Positions 16,943 through 26,118 of a stretch of DNA of 64,000 nucleotides are shown piece after piece (the first letter of the stretch is position 1; each line of letters starts with the position of its first letter). The notes under the pieces were generated by a model, which was not told where the DNA came from, did not search any database, and saw only the letters and a list, made by a program, of their open reading frames with translations. The stretch is from Planctomycetota bacterium. GTDB lineage: Bacteria; Planctomycetota; Planctomycetia; Planctomycetales; Planctomycetaceae. The stretch is taken from positions 115,019-179,018 of the forward strand of contig QQVO01000069.1 of assembly GCA_003388505.1 (NCBI GenBank), written 5' to 3'. Position numbers and translations under genes: made by a program.

Positions 16943-19120
16943 TCAGACGCCGGCGCGGGCTTCGGCCAGTTTCTTGGCCTGGGCGAGGGAGGTGTCGATC
17001 GAGAGATCGATCGTCACGCTCCAGTCGCCTGACTCATCGGCGGTGATGTCCCAGTGCGGGATGACGGCGCTGGACTGGTGCACCAGTTCGAAGCCGCCTT
17101 CGGACGTGCTGACGGTCTGGATGGGAAAGGTCCAGATCCGGGCGGGCTGCGAGAAGTCGAGCGCGGCGTCGACGCCGAGCCACTCGTCCACGAGTCCGAT
17201 TCGCCGGGCCGATTCGAGTTCCAGTGTGCTTTGCAGTTGGCCCAGTTGTTTGCCATCGCCGTTGTAGAAATAGCGGTCGTCAGCGCCGGCCGCCAATCCG
17301 GCGAAGTTGAACTCCGGCGCGAAGCGGACAGATTCTCCCGCCGGCAGGCCGGTCAGTTCATAGCAGACACTGAGCAGCCCGGACGAATCCGCGCTGAGTG
17401 CAATCCGCTTGGTGAGCGTGACATCGTGTTCGCCGCACCGTCCCGATCGCGTGAGGATCGCTTCGACGCGGTTGGCGGTTTGCCGGAGCTTTGTCTCGTA
17501 GACGCCGGATTCGAAATCGCCGATCAGTCCCTCGCCGCATTCGAATTGATCGCGAGTCGTTTCGGGACTGAGGAAGTGGTCCACGAGCATCTTGCGGGGC
17601 CACTGGTCGTACTGCAGCTTCTTGTCGAGGTCGGGTTGCTTGAACTTCACGAGGTCGTGGATGCTGATGGCCTCGTTGTCGGCGTACTGTTCTCCCTGCA
17701 GCACTTTGCCGTGGTAGGCTTCCGGGCGGCGATTGAGCGTGGCCAGCAGGTTGTGCCGCGTGCTGCGGATGTCGAGTTCGTACAGATGTCCGCCGCGTGC
17801 GGGCGCGATGTACGCTGCAAGGCTGCTGCTGGTCAGCCGGAGTTCCTTGCGGGCGTCCAGATTGAAGTCACCGACATCGACGCGTACGGCCGATTCCTCG
17901 CGATCGTCAAGCCGTTCCAGCAGATTGTCGGCGGCGATCAGGTGGTGATAGATGGCGTTTCTCAGGTGGGGGAGGTAGAGCCCGCCGAATGCGCCGTGCC
18001 AGTAGGGGCAATTGCACTGCCCGCGGTAGAGTTCATAGCGCGCCTCCGCCAGCAGGTCGGGGTGTTCTTCGGCGGCCGGAGTTTGGGAGATCCGCTCAAC
18101 ACGTTCGCTGACCTCCCGCATGCGGCAGTACATCTCGTTGCTTTCGGGATACTTGGCGAGAAAGTTCCGCCAGAACCCGCCCCGCATGTAAGTTTGCAAC
18201 TGGGGCCAGTCGGGATCGTGCTCCTTGCGGTGGACCAGATCCTTGTAGGCGACGAGTTGTTCGGGCGGCAGGGCCCATTCGGTCATTTCGCGGTAGCTGG
18301 AGTCGGGCAGGTAGACCCGTCCCAGCGGTGCGACGCAATCGACCGCCTCCGAAAGGGTGGCGACGCGGAGCCATTCCTGCTCGGCGGCGAGCGCGTCGAA
18401 GAATCGCTTCAGCCAGCCGTCGCGGTAGACGTGATCTTTGGTGCCGGGCCAGGTTCCGAACTTTTCGCCGTCGTCCCCGAAGGCGACGACGGAATTCGGG
18501 AATCGCTCGCCGATCTCCCGGAGGTAGCGGATCGTCTCGTGCGGATCCTGAAAGGGGATCAGATACCTGAGCCGTTCGCTGCCGGGGAAGATTTTCAGCA
18601 GCCTCCCTTCGTCTTCGGTGAAATAGTAACCGTGCAGGCCGTCGTCGCGGACGCCGGCGCCCTTGAAGTGAAAGTCGTCGACGATCGTGTATTCGATGCC
18701 GGCGGCGGTCACGTCACCCGCGAACGTCTGCTCCCAGACGCGCTCGGGCATCCACATTCCACGGACGGCGGAACCGAACGTTCGCTCCAGGTGCTGTGAG
18801 TACGCCTGGATCTGTCCGATGCGATCACGGCGGGGAATGCAGGCCAGGATCGGTTCGTAGTACGGTCCGCCGACGATTTCGACCTGACTGCGTTCCACGA
18901 GTCCCCGCACGCGATCGATGTACTCCGGGCGATGTTCACTGATCCAGTCGAGCAGGCTGCCGGACGTATGCAGCGAGATCGGAATGTCCGGGTACTGTTC
19001 GAGGACGTCCAGAAACGGGAAGTAGCTGTCGTCGCAGGCGGCGTGAAAGACGCCGTCGAAGTTGCCGACCGGCTGATGATTGTGCAGAGCCAGGACGAGG
19101 CGAATCAGAGGCGGCGTCAT
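16943..19120 (-). CDS. Glycoside hydrolase family 57 (4-alpha-glucanotransferase/alpha-amylase type)
   Basis: 725 residues from the ATG at 19120, where the family N terminus begins (LVLALHNHQPVGNF); a TTG 13 codons upstream is possible. The GH57 barrel carries the probable nucleophile Glu near 89 (GGPYYEPIL) and the acid Asp near 216 (FGDDGEKFG), plus WMPERVWE. The C-terminal half (after about 390) is beta-rich (GGHLYELDIRS, VRFAPEFNFAG) and matches the extra domain of glucanotransferase-type GH57 enzymes. It acts on alpha-1,4-glucans, probably glycogen. With no signal peptide it is cytoplasmic. It lies downstream of galT on the same strand with a 243-base gap. Confidence 0.9.
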   Translation of the reverse strand: MTPPLIRLVLALHNHQPVGNFDGVFHAACDDSYFPFLDVLEQYPDIPISLHTSGSLLDWISEHRPEYIDRVRGLVERSQVEIVGGPYYEPILACIPRRDRIGQIQAYSQHLERTFGSAVRGMWMPERVWEQTFAGDVTAAGIEYTIVDDFHFKGAGVRDDGLHGYYFTEDEGRLLKIFPGSERLRYLIPFQDPHETIRYLREIGERFPNSVVAFGDDGEKFGTWPGTKDHVYRDGWLKRFFDALAAEQEWLRVATLSEAVDCVAPLGRVYLPDSSYREMTEWALPPEQLVAYKDLVHRKEHDPDWPQLQTYMRGGFWRNFLAKYPESNEMYCRMREVSERVERISQTPAAEEHPDLLAEARYELYRGQCNCPYWHGAFGGLYLPHLRNAIYHHLIAADNLLERLDDREESAVRVDVGDFNLDARKELRLTSSSLAAYIAPARGGHLYELDIRSTRHNLLATLNRRPEAYHGKVLQGEQYADNEAISIHDLVKFKQPDLDKKLQYDQWPRKMLVDHFLSPETTRDQFECGEGLIGDFESGVYETKLRQTANRVEAILTRSGRCGEHDVTLTKRIALSADSSGLLSVCYELTGLPAGESVRFAPEFNFAGLAAGADDRYFYNGDGKQLGQLQSTLELESARRIGLVDEWLGVDAALDFSQPARIWTFPIQTVSTSEGGFELVHQSSAVIPHWDITADESGDWSVTIDLSIDTSLAQAKKLAEARAGV

Positions 19121-19363
19121 GCAGTGTCCAGGTTGAGTGTCGTCCACGGTCGAATTCAAGCAGCGGCGTCGGGGCGCGGTCCGGCGCGACGAGGCGCGTC
19201 ATCACCGAGGTTCGCAGAGTCATGAGTCACGTCAACCGCCGCGCGTGTTTTATCCGCTGATTGCCCGAAAATCCAGACGTTTCTGCGGCATCCGGGGGAT
19301 TCGGATTCCGGCGTGCGCAGGTGTGAGGGACCGGGCAAAGTTTGCGGCCTCGATGCCTGACGA

Positions 19364-20374
19364 TCACGCGTCGCGTTCGGGTCGGGCGTTTCTCAAGGCT
19401 TCAGCAGCGACCTCCGGTGCGACGCTGTTGATGTGGAACCCGCTGCCCCATTCGAAGCCGGCCGTTCCGGTGATTCTGGGATAAATCTCGATATGCCAGG
19501 TGTAGTACGGGAGGTCTGGGACGTCAAAGGGGGCGGTGTGCAGCACGTAATTGTAGGCGGGGTCGTCGAGCGCGACATCGAGTTTGCGGAGGGTCTGCCG
19601 GAGGACGGTCCCGAGTTCGTCGATCTCCTGCCGCCTGGCTTCTTCAAAATGACTGGCGTGCTGTTTGGGGATGATCCAGGTTTCGAAGGGGAACCTGCTC
19701 GCGTAAGGACAATGGACGAGATAGCCGGGTGAGTCGATGACCACCCGCGACTCGTCCGCCAGCTCCTGCTGGATCATGTCGCTGAAGATGTTTCGTCCCC
19801 GGTAGCGATGGAATTCCTGTGCGCCGGCGAGTTCCTCGCGGATCGCGATGGGCACGATCGGCGTGACGATAAGTTGCGAGTGGCTGTGAGCGAGAGACGC
19901 TCCGGCGGCGGCTCCCTTGTTCTTGAAGATGAGGGCCTGGACCAGCCGTGTGTCGCGTTTCAGGTCGACCAGCCGGTGGCGATAGACCCAGAGCACTTCG
20001 CGAATCGCGTCGACGGACAGGTTGGCCATGCTGGTTTCGAAGTGGGGACATTCGATGACGACCTCGTGTGCGCCGACTCCGGAGATCCTGTCATAGATTC
20101 CCTCGCCCCGCATCTGAAGATTCTCTTCGACGCGCAGGGCGGGGAACTTGTTCGGAACGACGCGGACGCGCCAACCGGGCCCGTTCGCCGCCGCGCCCGG
20201 TTCACGGTAGGCGAAGATTTCCGGCGCCGTGGCGTCTTCGTTGCCTTCGAGGAAGGGGTCGAACGCGGCGGACGGCTCCTCCAGCGCGGCCTGGAGGGCT
20301 TGCGGGCGCGTAAGTCGTTCGGGAGCGATGATGACCCAGCGGCCGAGAATCGGGTCTTTACGCAACTCCGGCAT
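19364..20374 (-). CDS. galT: Galactose-1-phosphate uridylyltransferase family protein
   Basis: 336 residues from the ATG at 20374 ([15 protein letters not shown]), with AGGGA just upstream; an earlier in-frame TTG is less likely. It swaps UMP between UDP-glucose and galactose-1-phosphate. The HIT-superfamily active site is the HSHSQ motif (H163, H165, Q167), whose second His would be the uridylylated residue. NKFPAL and the C-terminal [11 protein letters not shown] fit the family. E. coli GalT has HPHGQ, and this branch may act on other sugar-1-phosphates. The neighbouring GH57 enzyme suggests a role in glucan or sugar-phosphate turnover. Confidence 0.87.
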   Translation of the reverse strand: MPELRKDPILGRWVIIAPERLTRPQALQAALEEPSAAFDPFLEGNEDATAPEIFAYREPGAAANGPGWRVRVVPNKFPALRVEENLQMRGEGIYDRISGVGAHEVVIECPHFETSMANLSVDAIREVLWVYRHRLVDLKRDTRLVQALIFKNKGAAAGASLAHSHSQLIVTPIVPIAIREELAGAQEFHRYRGRNIFSDMIQQELADESRVVIDSPGYLVHCPYASRFPFETWIIPKQHASHFEEARRQEIDELGTVLRQTLRKLDVALDDPAYNYVLHTAPFDVPDLPYYTWHIEIYPRITGTAGFEWGSGFHINSVAPEVAAEALRNARPERDA

Positions 20375-20473
20375 TTGCAGTCCCTGAGGCAAAGGTCGGT
20401 CAGAGGTGAGACGACGCAGTTTGTGGTGGCATCATTCTCATGGTTCGGTTGCGACGATGGACGGCGGCCGATT

Positions 20474-21874
20474 CTACAGATGCGCCGACGGCTCTGACGA
20501 GGGAGCGGTCGCAGATGCTGCGGGGGCATGTTTCACCGGCGGCGCGGCCGGATCGATCGGCAGGGACAGGCGGAAAGTTGTCCCCTCTTTCGAGGACTTC
20601 ACGAGTTCGATCCGGCCGCGGAAGGCTTCCATGATGTTGCGGCAGACGAAGAGTCCGAGTCCGGTGCCGGTCGCCTTGGTCGTGAAGTACGGTTCGAAGA
20701 GTCTTGATTGATCTCCGGGGGCTATTCCGTGTCCGTCGTCCGCGACCTCGATATCGAGGCTGTCCTCCGACACGGCGGTCGTGATCTCGATGCGGCCTCC
20801 TTCTTCGGTGGCGTCGAGTGAGTTGAGGATCAGATTGAGCAGCACCTGCAACAACAGGTCGCGCACGACCGCGACTCGCGGCGCGTCAGGGGTGAACCGT
20901 GTCGCGATCTCCTTGCCTTTCCGGCGCTTGTAGTACTTGGCGACGCTCAGCGCCGACTCGATGATCTCATGGATGTCGCATTGGACGATGTCTTTGCTGG
21001 CGGGCCGTGAGAAATCGACCAGTTCGCGCAAAGTCCGCTGGATGCGACGCAACTGGTCGTCGACCATGCCGAGCCGCTCGTGCATGTAGTCGTCCAGGTC
21101 GCGGCGGTTCATCATCTGAACCAGGGAGCTGATGGCGGCGAGCGGGTTGCCGACTTCGTGGGCGATGCCGGCGGCGAGTAGTCCGAATGCGGCCTGCTTT
21201 TCCTGCTGCAGCAACAGGGCCTGCGACTCCTGCAATTCCCGCGTGCGGGCGTCGATGCGCTGTTCCAGCAGGGCCTGGTTGGACTGAAGTTCCGCATTGA
21301 GTTCGGAAAGCTTGCGGCCGGCGGCCTTCATGAGCGTTGCCAGGGAGGTGCTGGCCCAGGTGACCCAGCCCAGGAAGATCAGCATGAGCAGCAGCGCCTG
21401 CGTCTGCCCGGCCCCGCCCGCGCCGGAACTGACTGACAGGATCGTGAAACTGATCGCATGCAGAAGAAATGTTGCATAGGTGACTGCGGGCGAATAGCGG
21501 ATCGCGCAGACCAGCAGCGACAGGAAATAGTAGTAACGGAAGAGACTGTCGAGTCCGTTGTCGAAGTAGCACAGGAGGCCGATGAACACCGCTTCCATCA
21601 ACGAAATGAACAGCGGCAGCCGGCCGAGGAAGACCTTGCCGCGCAGGCTCCACACCGTGTCGAGCAGGGCGTAGACGGCGCCGAGCGTGAGGATTCCGTT
21701 CAACTCGGGCTGGTTGCGGTGCGGTCCCAGGAAGTTGACCAGCACGTAGCCGACGCAGAGCCCGAACCAGCGGATGCGGACGGTGATCGCTTCGGCCGGT
21801 AGTTCCCAGCCGAATTCGTCAGTGGCCGCCCGGTTGGGGCGTCCGTTTACAGAAACTGTCTCAGGAGTCGTCAC
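20474..21874 (-). CDS. Membrane sensor histidine kinase
   Basis: 466 residues with GTG start at 21874. The first ~170 residues contain about six hydrophobic segments (WFGLCVGYVLVNFL, LFISLMEAVFIGLLCYF, YYFLSLLVCAIRY, LLLMLIFLGWVTW) and form a membrane sensor with no clear periplasmic domain. A coiled-coil (about 180-230) leads to the HisKA box with the phospho-His near 240 (GIAHEVGNPLAAI). The ATP-binding domain has N (LLNLILNSLDAT), G1 (DDGHGIAP) and G2 (ATGTGLGLFVC) boxes. No response regulator gene is adjacent, so it is an orphan kinase. The stop is about 100 bases upstream of galT, and co-transcription is possible. Confidence 0.92.
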   Translation of the reverse strand: MTTPETVSVNGRPNRAATDEFGWELPAEAITVRIRWFGLCVGYVLVNFLGPHRNQPELNGILTLGAVYALLDTVWSLRGKVFLGRLPLFISLMEAVFIGLLCYFDNGLDSLFRYYYFLSLLVCAIRYSPAVTYATFLLHAISFTILSVSSGAGGAGQTQALLLMLIFLGWVTWASTSLATLMKAAGRKLSELNAELQSNQALLEQRIDARTRELQESQALLLQQEKQAAFGLLAAGIAHEVGNPLAAISSLVQMMNRRDLDDYMHERLGMVDDQLRRIQRTLRELVDFSRPASKDIVQCDIHEIIESALSVAKYYKRRKGKEIATRFTPDAPRVAVVRDLLLQVLLNLILNSLDATEEGGRIEITTAVSEDSLDIEVADDGHGIAPGDQSRLFEPYFTTKATGTGLGLFVCRNIMEAFRGRIELVKSSKEGTTFRLSLPIDPAAPPVKHAPAASATAPSSEPSAHL

Positions 21875-22050
21875 CGCGTCTCTTCAAGTCCGCCGGTTTT
21901 CTTCACAGCAATCGTATCGCAACGCGAAGTGTTGGACACCTGCGGGGAGCACGGATCTGTGATCGTCATCCGCGTTGTATCGTGTTGCGTCTCCAACCCT
22001 GTCGTTGACACACATCTCTCGATCCCCGATTGGTTGACTCTTCGAGAGAT

Positions 22051-22226
22051 TCGAATGGAACGCGGATGACGACGGATTGGACAGATTTTCGCTGATTGCT
22101 TTCTGCGGAGTGCAGAGTACTCACGCCTGGATCGATGCGGTTTCGTCGCTGCCGCCTCTTGAAGAAATTCCCCGCAGAATCCGTGCTGATCCGCCAAATC
22201 CGCGTAAATCTGTGTCCTATTCGAGA
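22051..22226. repeat. Inverted pair of dispersed intergenic repeats
   Basis: The left arm, about 22051-22097 (AACGCGGATGACGACGGATT), and right arm, about 22178-22226 (AATCCGCGTAAATCTGTGTC), are diverged copies of one motif in opposite orientation. They fill much of the 578-base gap between the histidine kinase and ispD. The motif resembles the "gcggat..aatctg" repeats scattered between genes in many environmental bacteria. No gene is supported in this gap. Confidence 0.55.
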
Positions 22227-22452
22227 ATCCCATGGGCCCGGTTCCTCGCGGCGGGCCCCAGTCGAGTTTTGTGTCACTGACAGGTCTCGAACCCTGACTG
22301 CGAAAACCGGGCGTTGCGGCCGATCGGCGAAATGCCGTCCTGTTTTTCTTGTCGTGCGACTCGACGCTACAATGGCGTCAACAGGCGTTCGGCGCGATGG
22401 GGCAAGCGTGCGAAACGCGGCGCGATCACGACGACTCGAGTGGGGAGGGGCG

Positions 22453-23211
22453 ATGTCCAGGTTTGCAGTCATTCTTCCGGCGGCGGGAGGCAGCCGTCGC
22501 TTCGGCCGGAGGGCGAACGATCCGCTGACAGGGCAGAGGTCGAAGAAGCCGTTCGTCGAGTTGAAGGGCCGGCCGGTCTGGGTCCGGGCGGCGGAGGTGT
22601 TCGCGAATCGGGACGACGTGGCACAGTTGCTGATCGTCATCGCCCCCGACGACGTGGAGTTTTTCAAAGAGAAGTTCCAGGCCAACCTGGCCTTTATGGC
22701 GGTCGAGATTGTTGCAGGGGGCGCAGAGCGGATGGACTCTGTTCGCAATGCGCTGGCGCGCGTCAAATCCGATGTCGACTACGTGGCGGTGCACGATGCG
22801 GCTCGTCCGCTGATTGTGAGGAAGTGGATCGATGAGGTGTTCGTTGCGGCCGAGGAGACGGGCGCCGCCATCCCGGCCGTCGAGATCGCCAGTACGATCA
22901 AACGCGTCGACGGACAGACGATCGAGGAGACTGTTCCGCGGGCGAACCTGTGGGCGGCTCAGACGCCGCAGGTTTTTCGACGGGATCTGCTGTTGGACGC
23001 CTTTGCGAAGTGGCCGGGTGGCCCGGCGACGGATGAAGCCCAAATGGTCGAGCAGCTTGGCCACCCTGTAGAGGTCGTGCGGGGCTGGCCGATGAACATC
23101 AAGATCACGACGCAGGGCGACTTCAAAATGGCCGAGGCGCTGGTGAACGCGCTGCCTCAAGAGAAGCCTCTGGGGGGACTGCATCCGTTTGCGGATGAAC
23201 GGTTTCTGTGA
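22453..23211 (+). CDS. ispD: 2-C-methyl-D-erythritol 4-phosphate cytidylyltransferase
   Basis: 252 residues from the ATG at 22453, which has GGGGAGGGG four bases upstream; longer in-frame starts have no homology. It couples CTP to MEP in the non-mevalonate isoprenoid pathway. Landmarks: ILPAAGGSRRFG followed by KKPFVELKGRPV (nucleotide binding), GGAERMDSVRNAL, VAVHDAARPL, AAIPAVEIASTIK, AAQTPQVFRRDLL, TDEAQMVEQLG and NIKITTQGDF. There is a short insert between the first Gly-rich motif and KKPF (RANDPLTGQRS). It is near the squalene genes hpnC/hpnD, though convergent with them, and would feed that pathway with isoprenoid units. Confidence 0.95.
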   Translation: MSRFAVILPAAGGSRRFGRRANDPLTGQRSKKPFVELKGRPVWVRAAEVFANRDDVAQLLIVIAPDDVEFFKEKFQANLAFMAVEIVAGGAERMDSVRNALARVKSDVDYVAVHDAARPLIVRKWIDEVFVAAEETGAAIPAVEIASTIKRVDGQTIEETVPRANLWAAQTPQVFRRDLLLDAFAKWPGGPATDEAQMVEQLGHPVEVVRGWPMNIKITTQGDFKMAEALVNALPQEKPLGGLHPFADERFL

Positions 23212-23285
23212 TTCCCGGCAGGGGTGACGGTCCCCCACGGTTGGGAATCTCGATGAGCCGCTGCGCGATCGTATCGAAGGGAAGG

Positions 23286-24164
23286 TCAGCGCAGCTTGTC
23301 GGCGTGAAACTTTCTGCCGGCTGCACTGGAGATTGCGATCGCGAGCTTTCGCGTGCTTGAAATCTCGATTCGTTGCGAGAAGACATCGTAGCGCCGCCGT
23401 TCGATTTCGCTCAGCAACCGGCCGTAGATGCGCAGCATGGCGGAAAGTATCGACCGTCCCGGTGGGGCGAGGTAGTTGTCGAGGGCTGCCGCTTTCCCGT
23501 AGTCGATTCGCGCCCGATCGACCTGAAACTGAATCAGGCTCGCGACCCGCTCGTTGGGTCCACTGCCTATGAAATCCGCGGCGGAGCAGTCGAATCGCTC
23601 AAGTTCGTCCTGCGGGAGATAGACCCGGCCGTTTTCGGCGTCCTCCTTGAGGTCCCGCAGGATGTTGGTCAATTGAAACGCGCGTCCGCAGTCGATCGCG
23701 GCGTCACGGGCGCGGTCGTCGTGGAAGCCCCAGATGTGAATGCAACAGAGTCCGACCGCGCCGGCGACCTGATAGCAGTAGCGATCGAGATCGGCGCTGG
23801 TCTCAAAACGAACCGGAGTCAGATCGGATTCGACCCCGGAAACGACTTCTTCCAGGTATTCGGCCGGAATGTTGTGGCGCCGGACGACGTCGGCCAGGGC
23901 CGGGAGAGCGGGGGAGTCGGTCGCAGCGCCCGCCAGTGCATCACGCAGTTCACTGCGCCAGGACTTCAGCCGCTGCTTGCGGTCGTCGATGGGAATCCGT
24001 TCATCGTCGCCAATGTCGTCGGTCAGCCGCATGAAGGCGTAGAGCACGCACATGTCGCGGCGCAGCCCGCGGGGCAAGGTGAGGAACGAGAAGTAGAAGT
24101 TTCGCCCGGTGCGGCGAGCCAGCGACCGGCAATACCGGTAGGAATCAGCAAGCGCCGGTGTCAT
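23286..24164 (-). CDS. hpnD: Presqualene diphosphate synthase-like (squalene/phytoene synthase family)
   Basis: 292 residues. Head-to-head condensation of two farnesyl diphosphates, the first step of the HpnCDE squalene route. It has both Asp-rich metal-binding motifs: RLTDDIGDD (about 47-55) and NILRDLKED (about 166-174), then GRVYLPQDELERF. YCYQVAGAVGLCC is the classic family signature. It overlaps hpnC by 4 bases (24161-24164), so the pair is translationally coupled. The hpnD assignment over hpnC rests on the order and the RVYLPQDEL motif. No hpnE oxidoreductase gene is in this window. Confidence 0.88.
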   Translation of the reverse strand: MTPALADSYRYCRSLARRTGRNFYFSFLTLPRGLRRDMCVLYAFMRLTDDIGDDERIPIDDRKQRLKSWRSELRDALAGAATDSPALPALADVVRRHNIPAEYLEEVVSGVESDLTPVRFETSADLDRYCYQVAGAVGLCCIHIWGFHDDRARDAAIDCGRAFQLTNILRDLKEDAENGRVYLPQDELERFDCSAADFIGSGPNERVASLIQFQVDRARIDYGKAAALDNYLAPPGRSILSAMLRIYGRLLSEIERRRYDVFSQRIEISSTRKLAIAISSAAGRKFHADKLR

Positions 24165-25093
24165 TGGACGCCGTCCCGGCCGAGCAGACGGCGCGACAGG
24201 GTTGCGGCGGAGGTTTGCAGCAGCAGCGTGAAAAACCGGGATTTCGAGACGGTCGGGCGTCGCTCCCAGACGCGGTAGTCGATCCGCTTTATTTCCCGCA
24301 GGATCTGCAGACCACCGCGGATGAACAGTTCAATGTCGATTCTCAGCCGGCCCGGCATCACGTCCACGAGAGGAGATCCGGCGCGCAGGAATTCGCGGGC
24401 TCGCTCCACTTCGTATTCCATCAACGAACGGAAGGCATTGTTGGTCTCTTTCGCCGCGAGCATTTCGTCGGTGTACCCGAAGCGCAGGCGGTCTTCGCGG
24501 GGGAGGTACGTGCGGCCGATGTCCCGGTCGCGGTCCACGTCCTGCCAGAAGTTGGCGAGTTGGAGGCCCGTGCAGACGGAATCGGACAGCGCGGCGTTCC
24601 GTTGATTGTAACGCTCGCAGAGATGGAGCACGATCCGGCCGACCGGGTCCGCGCTGCGGCGGCAATAGTCTCTGAGTTGTGAGAACGTTTCGTACTCGTG
24701 GACCGACTGGTCCTGTTCGAAAGCCGAGATCAGGTCGGCAAAGGGATCGATCGGGATCTCGAAACGGAGGATCGTCGGCCTGAGAGCTACGAACACGGGG
24801 TGCCTCGGTTCATCCCGGTAGCAGGCGGCGAGTTCTTCGCGCCACCAACCGAGCAGTTCGAGGGAGCGCACCGGGTCGCCAATTTCGTCCCCGAGGTCGT
24901 CGGCCCAGCGGCAGAAGGCATAGACGTTGTAGAAGTGTTGATGCAGCCGCCGCGGCAGCGCCCAGGTGACGACGGGGAAGTTCTCGTAGTGAGACCGTGC
25001 GAGTTTGCGACAATAGGCCTCGGCTTCCGGACGATCGACTCTCGGAACTGCGGCGGAATCGGGCCCCCAGACAGCGAGTTCGTCAACGACCAT
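24161..25093 (-). CDS. hpnC: Hydroxysqualene synthase-like (squalene/phytoene synthase family)
   Basis: 310 residues. It is expected to convert presqualene diphosphate to hydroxysqualene. Conserved features are SHYENFPV, the first metal motif RWADDLGDE, YCRRSADPVGR in place of the usual YCYQVA signature, and the second motif FWQDVDRDRDIGR. A C-terminal helix pattern (RRLRIDIELFIRGGLQIL-like) follows. Together with hpnD it forms a two-gene operon. In Planctomycetes these lead to squalene and then to sterols or hopanoids. The split into HpnC and HpnD is by motif memory; a swap of the two labels is a minor possibility. Confidence 0.86.
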   Translation of the reverse strand: MVVDELAVWGPDSAAVPRVDRPEAEAYCRKLARSHYENFPVVTWALPRRLHQHFYNVYAFCRWADDLGDEIGDPVRSLELLGWWREELAACYRDEPRHPVFVALRPTILRFEIPIDPFADLISAFEQDQSVHEYETFSQLRDYCRRSADPVGRIVLHLCERYNQRNAALSDSVCTGLQLANFWQDVDRDRDIGRTYLPREDRLRFGYTDEMLAAKETNNAFRSLMEYEVERAREFLRAGSPLVDVMPGRLRIDIELFIRGGLQILREIKRIDYRVWERRPTVSKSRFFTLLLQTSAATLSRRLLGRDGVQ

Positions 25094-25208
25094 CGAATCC
25101 CGGCGTCCGAAGATTGAGCAAATCCACTGTCAACGACTGATACGCGAATGCTTGGGGGGTTGGCTCGAACCGGGAGATGTGAATCGGCGATCGACGCCGG
25201 GCGACAAG

Positions 25209-25643
25209 TTAATCGTCGGACACCAACCGGACGTCGCTGTCGCTCTGTTCGACGCTTTCGGCGGCGACAAACTGTGGTTCGAGCGGCTCTTCGCGCGACG
25301 CAATCGGGAAGACCGAGAGCATTTCCGTCTTTTCATCGGGGCCGACTTCCGGCTCACCGGGCCCAAGATGGACGCGGTACTTCATGCTGCCGAAGGCGAG
25401 TTCATCGCCGGGCAAGAGGGCGCCGCGCATCACGCGCTGACCGTTCACCTTGGTGCCGTTCGTGCTGCCGAGGTCGCGGATGAACAGCAATCCGTCGGTT
25501 TTGGCAATGGCGCAGTGCAGCTTCGAGACTCCCTGATGATCGACGACCATGTCGCAGTGGCCCCGCTTGCGACCGACGATCGTGATGTCTCGGGTGATGG
25601 AGATCGGCGCTGATCCGTCAACTGGGATGAGCTTTGCGATCAT
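25209..25643 (-). CDS. FHA-domain protein
   Basis: 144 residues from the ATG at 25643, where the FHA fold starts (MIAKLIPVDG). Earlier in-frame codons add an unconvincing Ser/Arg-rich leader. The phosphothreonine-binding FHA domain (about 5-98) has the core residues VGRKRGHCD, VSKLHCAI and DLGSTNGTKVNGQRV. The tail is acidic (DEKTEMLSVFP to VRLVSDD), with no membrane segment. It probably docks a Thr-phosphorylated partner from a Ser/Thr kinase pathway, which is abundant in Planctomycetes. No kinase gene is adjacent. Confidence 0.85.
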   Translation of the reverse strand: MIAKLIPVDGSAPISITRDITIVGRKRGHCDMVVDHQGVSKLHCAIAKTDGLLFIRDLGSTNGTKVNGQRVMRGALLPGDELAFGSMKYRVHLGPGEPEVGPDEKTEMLSVFPIASREEPLEPQFVAAESVEQSDSDVRLVSDD

Positions 25644-26118
25644 CGCCGCATCGAGTGGAAGATGGGAATTCCTGAACACATTCTGTGGAACGTGCCTTGT
25701 CATCAACGACAATTCCATTCTCTCTGATGTTCGGGGGCTGTCAATTCCAACAACACCGCTGTCCCGGTTGAAAGGGCTTTCCGGACAAGAACTTGCGGAT
25801 CGTGATGAGTCCATTGACAGGGCTTCCTTTATGAAACGTGAACACAGCGGAGTTCATCACAGAGAGAATGTCTCGGGATGTGTAATCTGTTGGAGGGACA
25901 GAGGTTGGGCAGTTCGGTGCCTTGCGGGCCAGAAGGCCGGACGGTTGCAGCCTTCCGGGACCGATGATAGCTTTCGCGACGTCGTGGCGGGTTCAGGTTG
26001 CTGCTGCCGGTGCGCGCCGCGTTTTCGTGTTGAATTGATTATCACCGCAGTCGCCAGACGACTGCTTGCTGTGAGCGGCCTCGCTACGAGGCTTGGGGCG
26101 AATTCGAGGGATCAAGAC
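25644..26118. other. Intergenic gap between divergent genes
   Basis: 475 bases between the FHA gene and pyruvate phosphate dikinase, which are divergent. It must hold both promoters, though no clear -35/-10 pair was found. Reading frames across it lack domains. Confidence 0.4.

Noticed and set aside
17054..18799. 581-codon open frame antisense to the GH57 gene
   Set aside because: Shadow frame; translation shows no recognisable motif, while the opposite strand has all GH57 landmarks.
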